From: Nocardia cerradoensis NBRC 101014
GTDB lineage: Bacteria > Actinomycetota > Actinomycetes > Mycobacteriales > Mycobacteriaceae
Length of the DNA: 39,977 nt
Direction: 5' to 3'
Assembly: GCF_000308535.1 (NCBI RefSeq)
Contig: NZ_BAFW01000204.1
Location: 1-39,977, forward strand
The notes below the pieces were generated by a model. The model made no database searches, was not told the DNA's origin, and worked only from the letters and a program-made list of their open reading frames with translations. Every line of letters begins with the position of its first letter. Position 1 is the stretch's first letter. A program made the position numbers and the translations under genes. Below are positions 39,038 through 39,977 of this stretch, in pieces.

Positions 39038-39977
39038 GTGCCGATGCGAATATCTGGACCGATTACCGTATCGGCGCTGGTGGTTGCGGGTTTGATGGCT
39101 ACGGGTTCGGCGGCGCACACGACCGCGCGAACCAGTGCGCCGAAGACGACCGAGGCGCGCCTGGCGGCTGCGAGCTCCCCCACCGACGCCGGCAACTCCG
39201 ACGCCGAGGCGGTGGGGCTGGTACCCGCTGCCCCCGAACCTCCTCGCAAACTCAGAGCTATGACGGCGCCCGCGGATGGGGCGCCGTTGTTCAGCGGTAC
39301 CGTCCCGCTGCAGGACATCGCGTTGCCGGGCGGTAGCGGAGCCTTCGGTATTCCGGAGATCGTGCTCGCCGCCTATCGCAATGCCGAACTGACACTGCAA
39401 TCCTCGGAGCCGAACTGCGGTCTGAGCTGGAGCCTGCTCGCCGGGATCGGGCGCATCGAGTCCAATCACGCCGGGCACGGCCGCACCGACGCCGCCGGCA
39501 CGACCATCGGCACGATCTACGGACCCTCGCTGGACGGCACACTGCCGGGTAACGAGGTCATCAAGGCCGCCGACGGCAATTTCGTGCGGGCGGTCGGCCC
39601 GATGCAATTCCTGCCCGGCACCTGGTCGCTGTACGCGTCCGACGGCAACGGCGACGGTGTCGCGGATCCGAACAACGTCTTCGACGCGTCGCTGGCCGCC
39701 GGCAAGTACCTGTGCTCGGGTGGGCTGAATCTGCGTGACCCGCAGCAGGAACTGCGCGCGGTCCTGCGCTACAACAATTCGACGGCCTATGCGGCGAACG
39801 TGCTGAGCTGGGCCAACGCCTACAAGACCGGCGGCGCGCCGACCCAGGTGCAGATCTCGCCCGATCTGATTCCACCGGGCACGATGCAGGCCCCGCCCGC
39901 GGGCCCGGACATCCTCGCCGCGAACGGCAGCATTCCGACCACCACCGAGCCGCCGTCGCAGGCCACCACCACCCAGC
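39038..39977 (+). CDS. Secreted lytic transglycosylase (SLT/MltB-like), 3'-truncated by window edge
   Basis: A cell-wall peptidoglycan lyase whose frame runs off the window; 313 codons are visible. Residues 1-32 are a signal peptide (ISGPITVSALVVAGLMATGSAAHT). A low-complexity Ala/Thr/Asp stretch follows, then from about 90 the lytic domain: NCGLSWSLLAGIGRIESNHAGHG with catalytic Glu141, DGNFVRAVGPMQFLPGTW, SDGNGDGVADPNNVFDASLAAGKYLCSGG and VLRYNNSTAYAANVLSW, the standard MltB-like pattern. The visible end is Pro/Thr-rich. GTG 39038 is preceded by GAGGGG at 39025-39030. ATG 39044 is possible. It corresponds in position and type to Rv1230c of M. tuberculosis, from memory. Remodelling of murein outside the membrane is expected. 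Confidence 0.9.
   Translation, partial: MPMRISGPITVSALVVAGLMATGSAAHTTARTSAPKTTEARLAAASSPTDAGNSDAEAVGLVPAAPEPPRKLRAMTAPADGAPLFSGTVPLQDIALPGGSGAFGIPEIVLAAYRNAELTLQSSEPNCGLSWSLLAGIGRIESNHAGHGRTDAAGTTIGTIYGPSLDGTLPGNEVIKAADGNFVRAVGPMQFLPGTWSLYASDGNGDGVADPNNVFDASLAAGKYLCSGGLNLRDPQQELRAVLRYNNSTAYAANVLSWANAYKTGGAPTQVQISPDLIPPGTMQAPPAGPDILAANGSIPTTTEPPSQATTTQ

Noticed and set aside
1..39977. CRISPR, prophage, insertion sequence or genomic-island boundary
   Set aside because: No regularly spaced repeats, integrase, transposase, phage structural gene or tRNA were found, and composition and gene style are uniform across the window.

Overview
The window is about 40 kb of very GC-rich DNA with actinobacterial gene content. 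The markers are a Kgd-type 2-oxoglutarate decarboxylase/dehydrogenase, a hemophore-family protein, a fused HadA/HadB-like dehydratase, WS/DGAT-type acyltransferase sequence, a FadD15-like acyl-CoA ligase and many GTG starts. Together they point to a mycolic-acid-producing member of the Mycobacteriales, most likely Nocardia or a close relative. From memory, the kgd, CorA, MgtE-like/CBS, DUF1003 and lytic transglycosylase genes recall the Rv1230c-Rv1248c neighbourhood of Mycobacterium tuberculosis, with many insertions and rearrangements. I see no rRNA, tRNA, CRISPR array, insertion sequence or phage genes.

Layout. 1-3.4 kb: 3' part of kgd, closed by a strong hairpin. 3.5-5.9 kb: PadR regulator and DHA2-type exporter. 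6.0-9.4 kb: divergent molybdopterin oxidoreductase (-) and HtrA-type protease (+). 9.5-11.7 kb: HxlR regulator facing a frameshifted SDR plus a tautomerase, with two matching palindromes between them, then a VOC protein. 11.9-17.9 kb: FadD15-like ligase, and an operon of Baeyer-Villiger-type monooxygenase, SDR and alpha/beta hydrolase driven divergently from a TetR regulator. 17.9-24.5 kb (all -): a DMT-type membrane protein, a PAP2-WS/DGAT fusion, an MTB12-like lipoprotein and a DHA2 exporter, preceded by an orphan OpuAC-like lipoprotein. 25.0-27.7 kb: OmpR-type response regulator, histidine kinase and hemophore-like protein. 27.8-32.3 kb (-): malic enzyme, an FAD oxidoreductase, a small membrane protein and a PHP phosphoesterase. 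32.3-38.9 kb: CorA, Sufu-domain protein, general-stress membrane protein, HadA/HadB fusion, malyl-CoA-lyase-like enzyme, then a PRC/MgtE-N/CBS protein coupled to a DUF1003 protein. The window ends inside a secreted lytic transglycosylase.

The most interesting signals are regulatory. (1) A WYTCAG direct repeat with an 11-bp period lies upstream of both the response regulator and the hemophore gene, suggesting one self-regulated sensing/hemophore module. (2) Two TAACGN-NN-NCGTTA palindromes 40 bp apart separate the HxlR gene from its SDR target. (3) Several starts show TAGNNT followed by exactly 7 nt and then ATG/GTG, the geometry of leaderless mRNA. Most of the rest looks like ordinary chromosomal metabolism. 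I did not find a defence system or a clearly new multi-gene machine.
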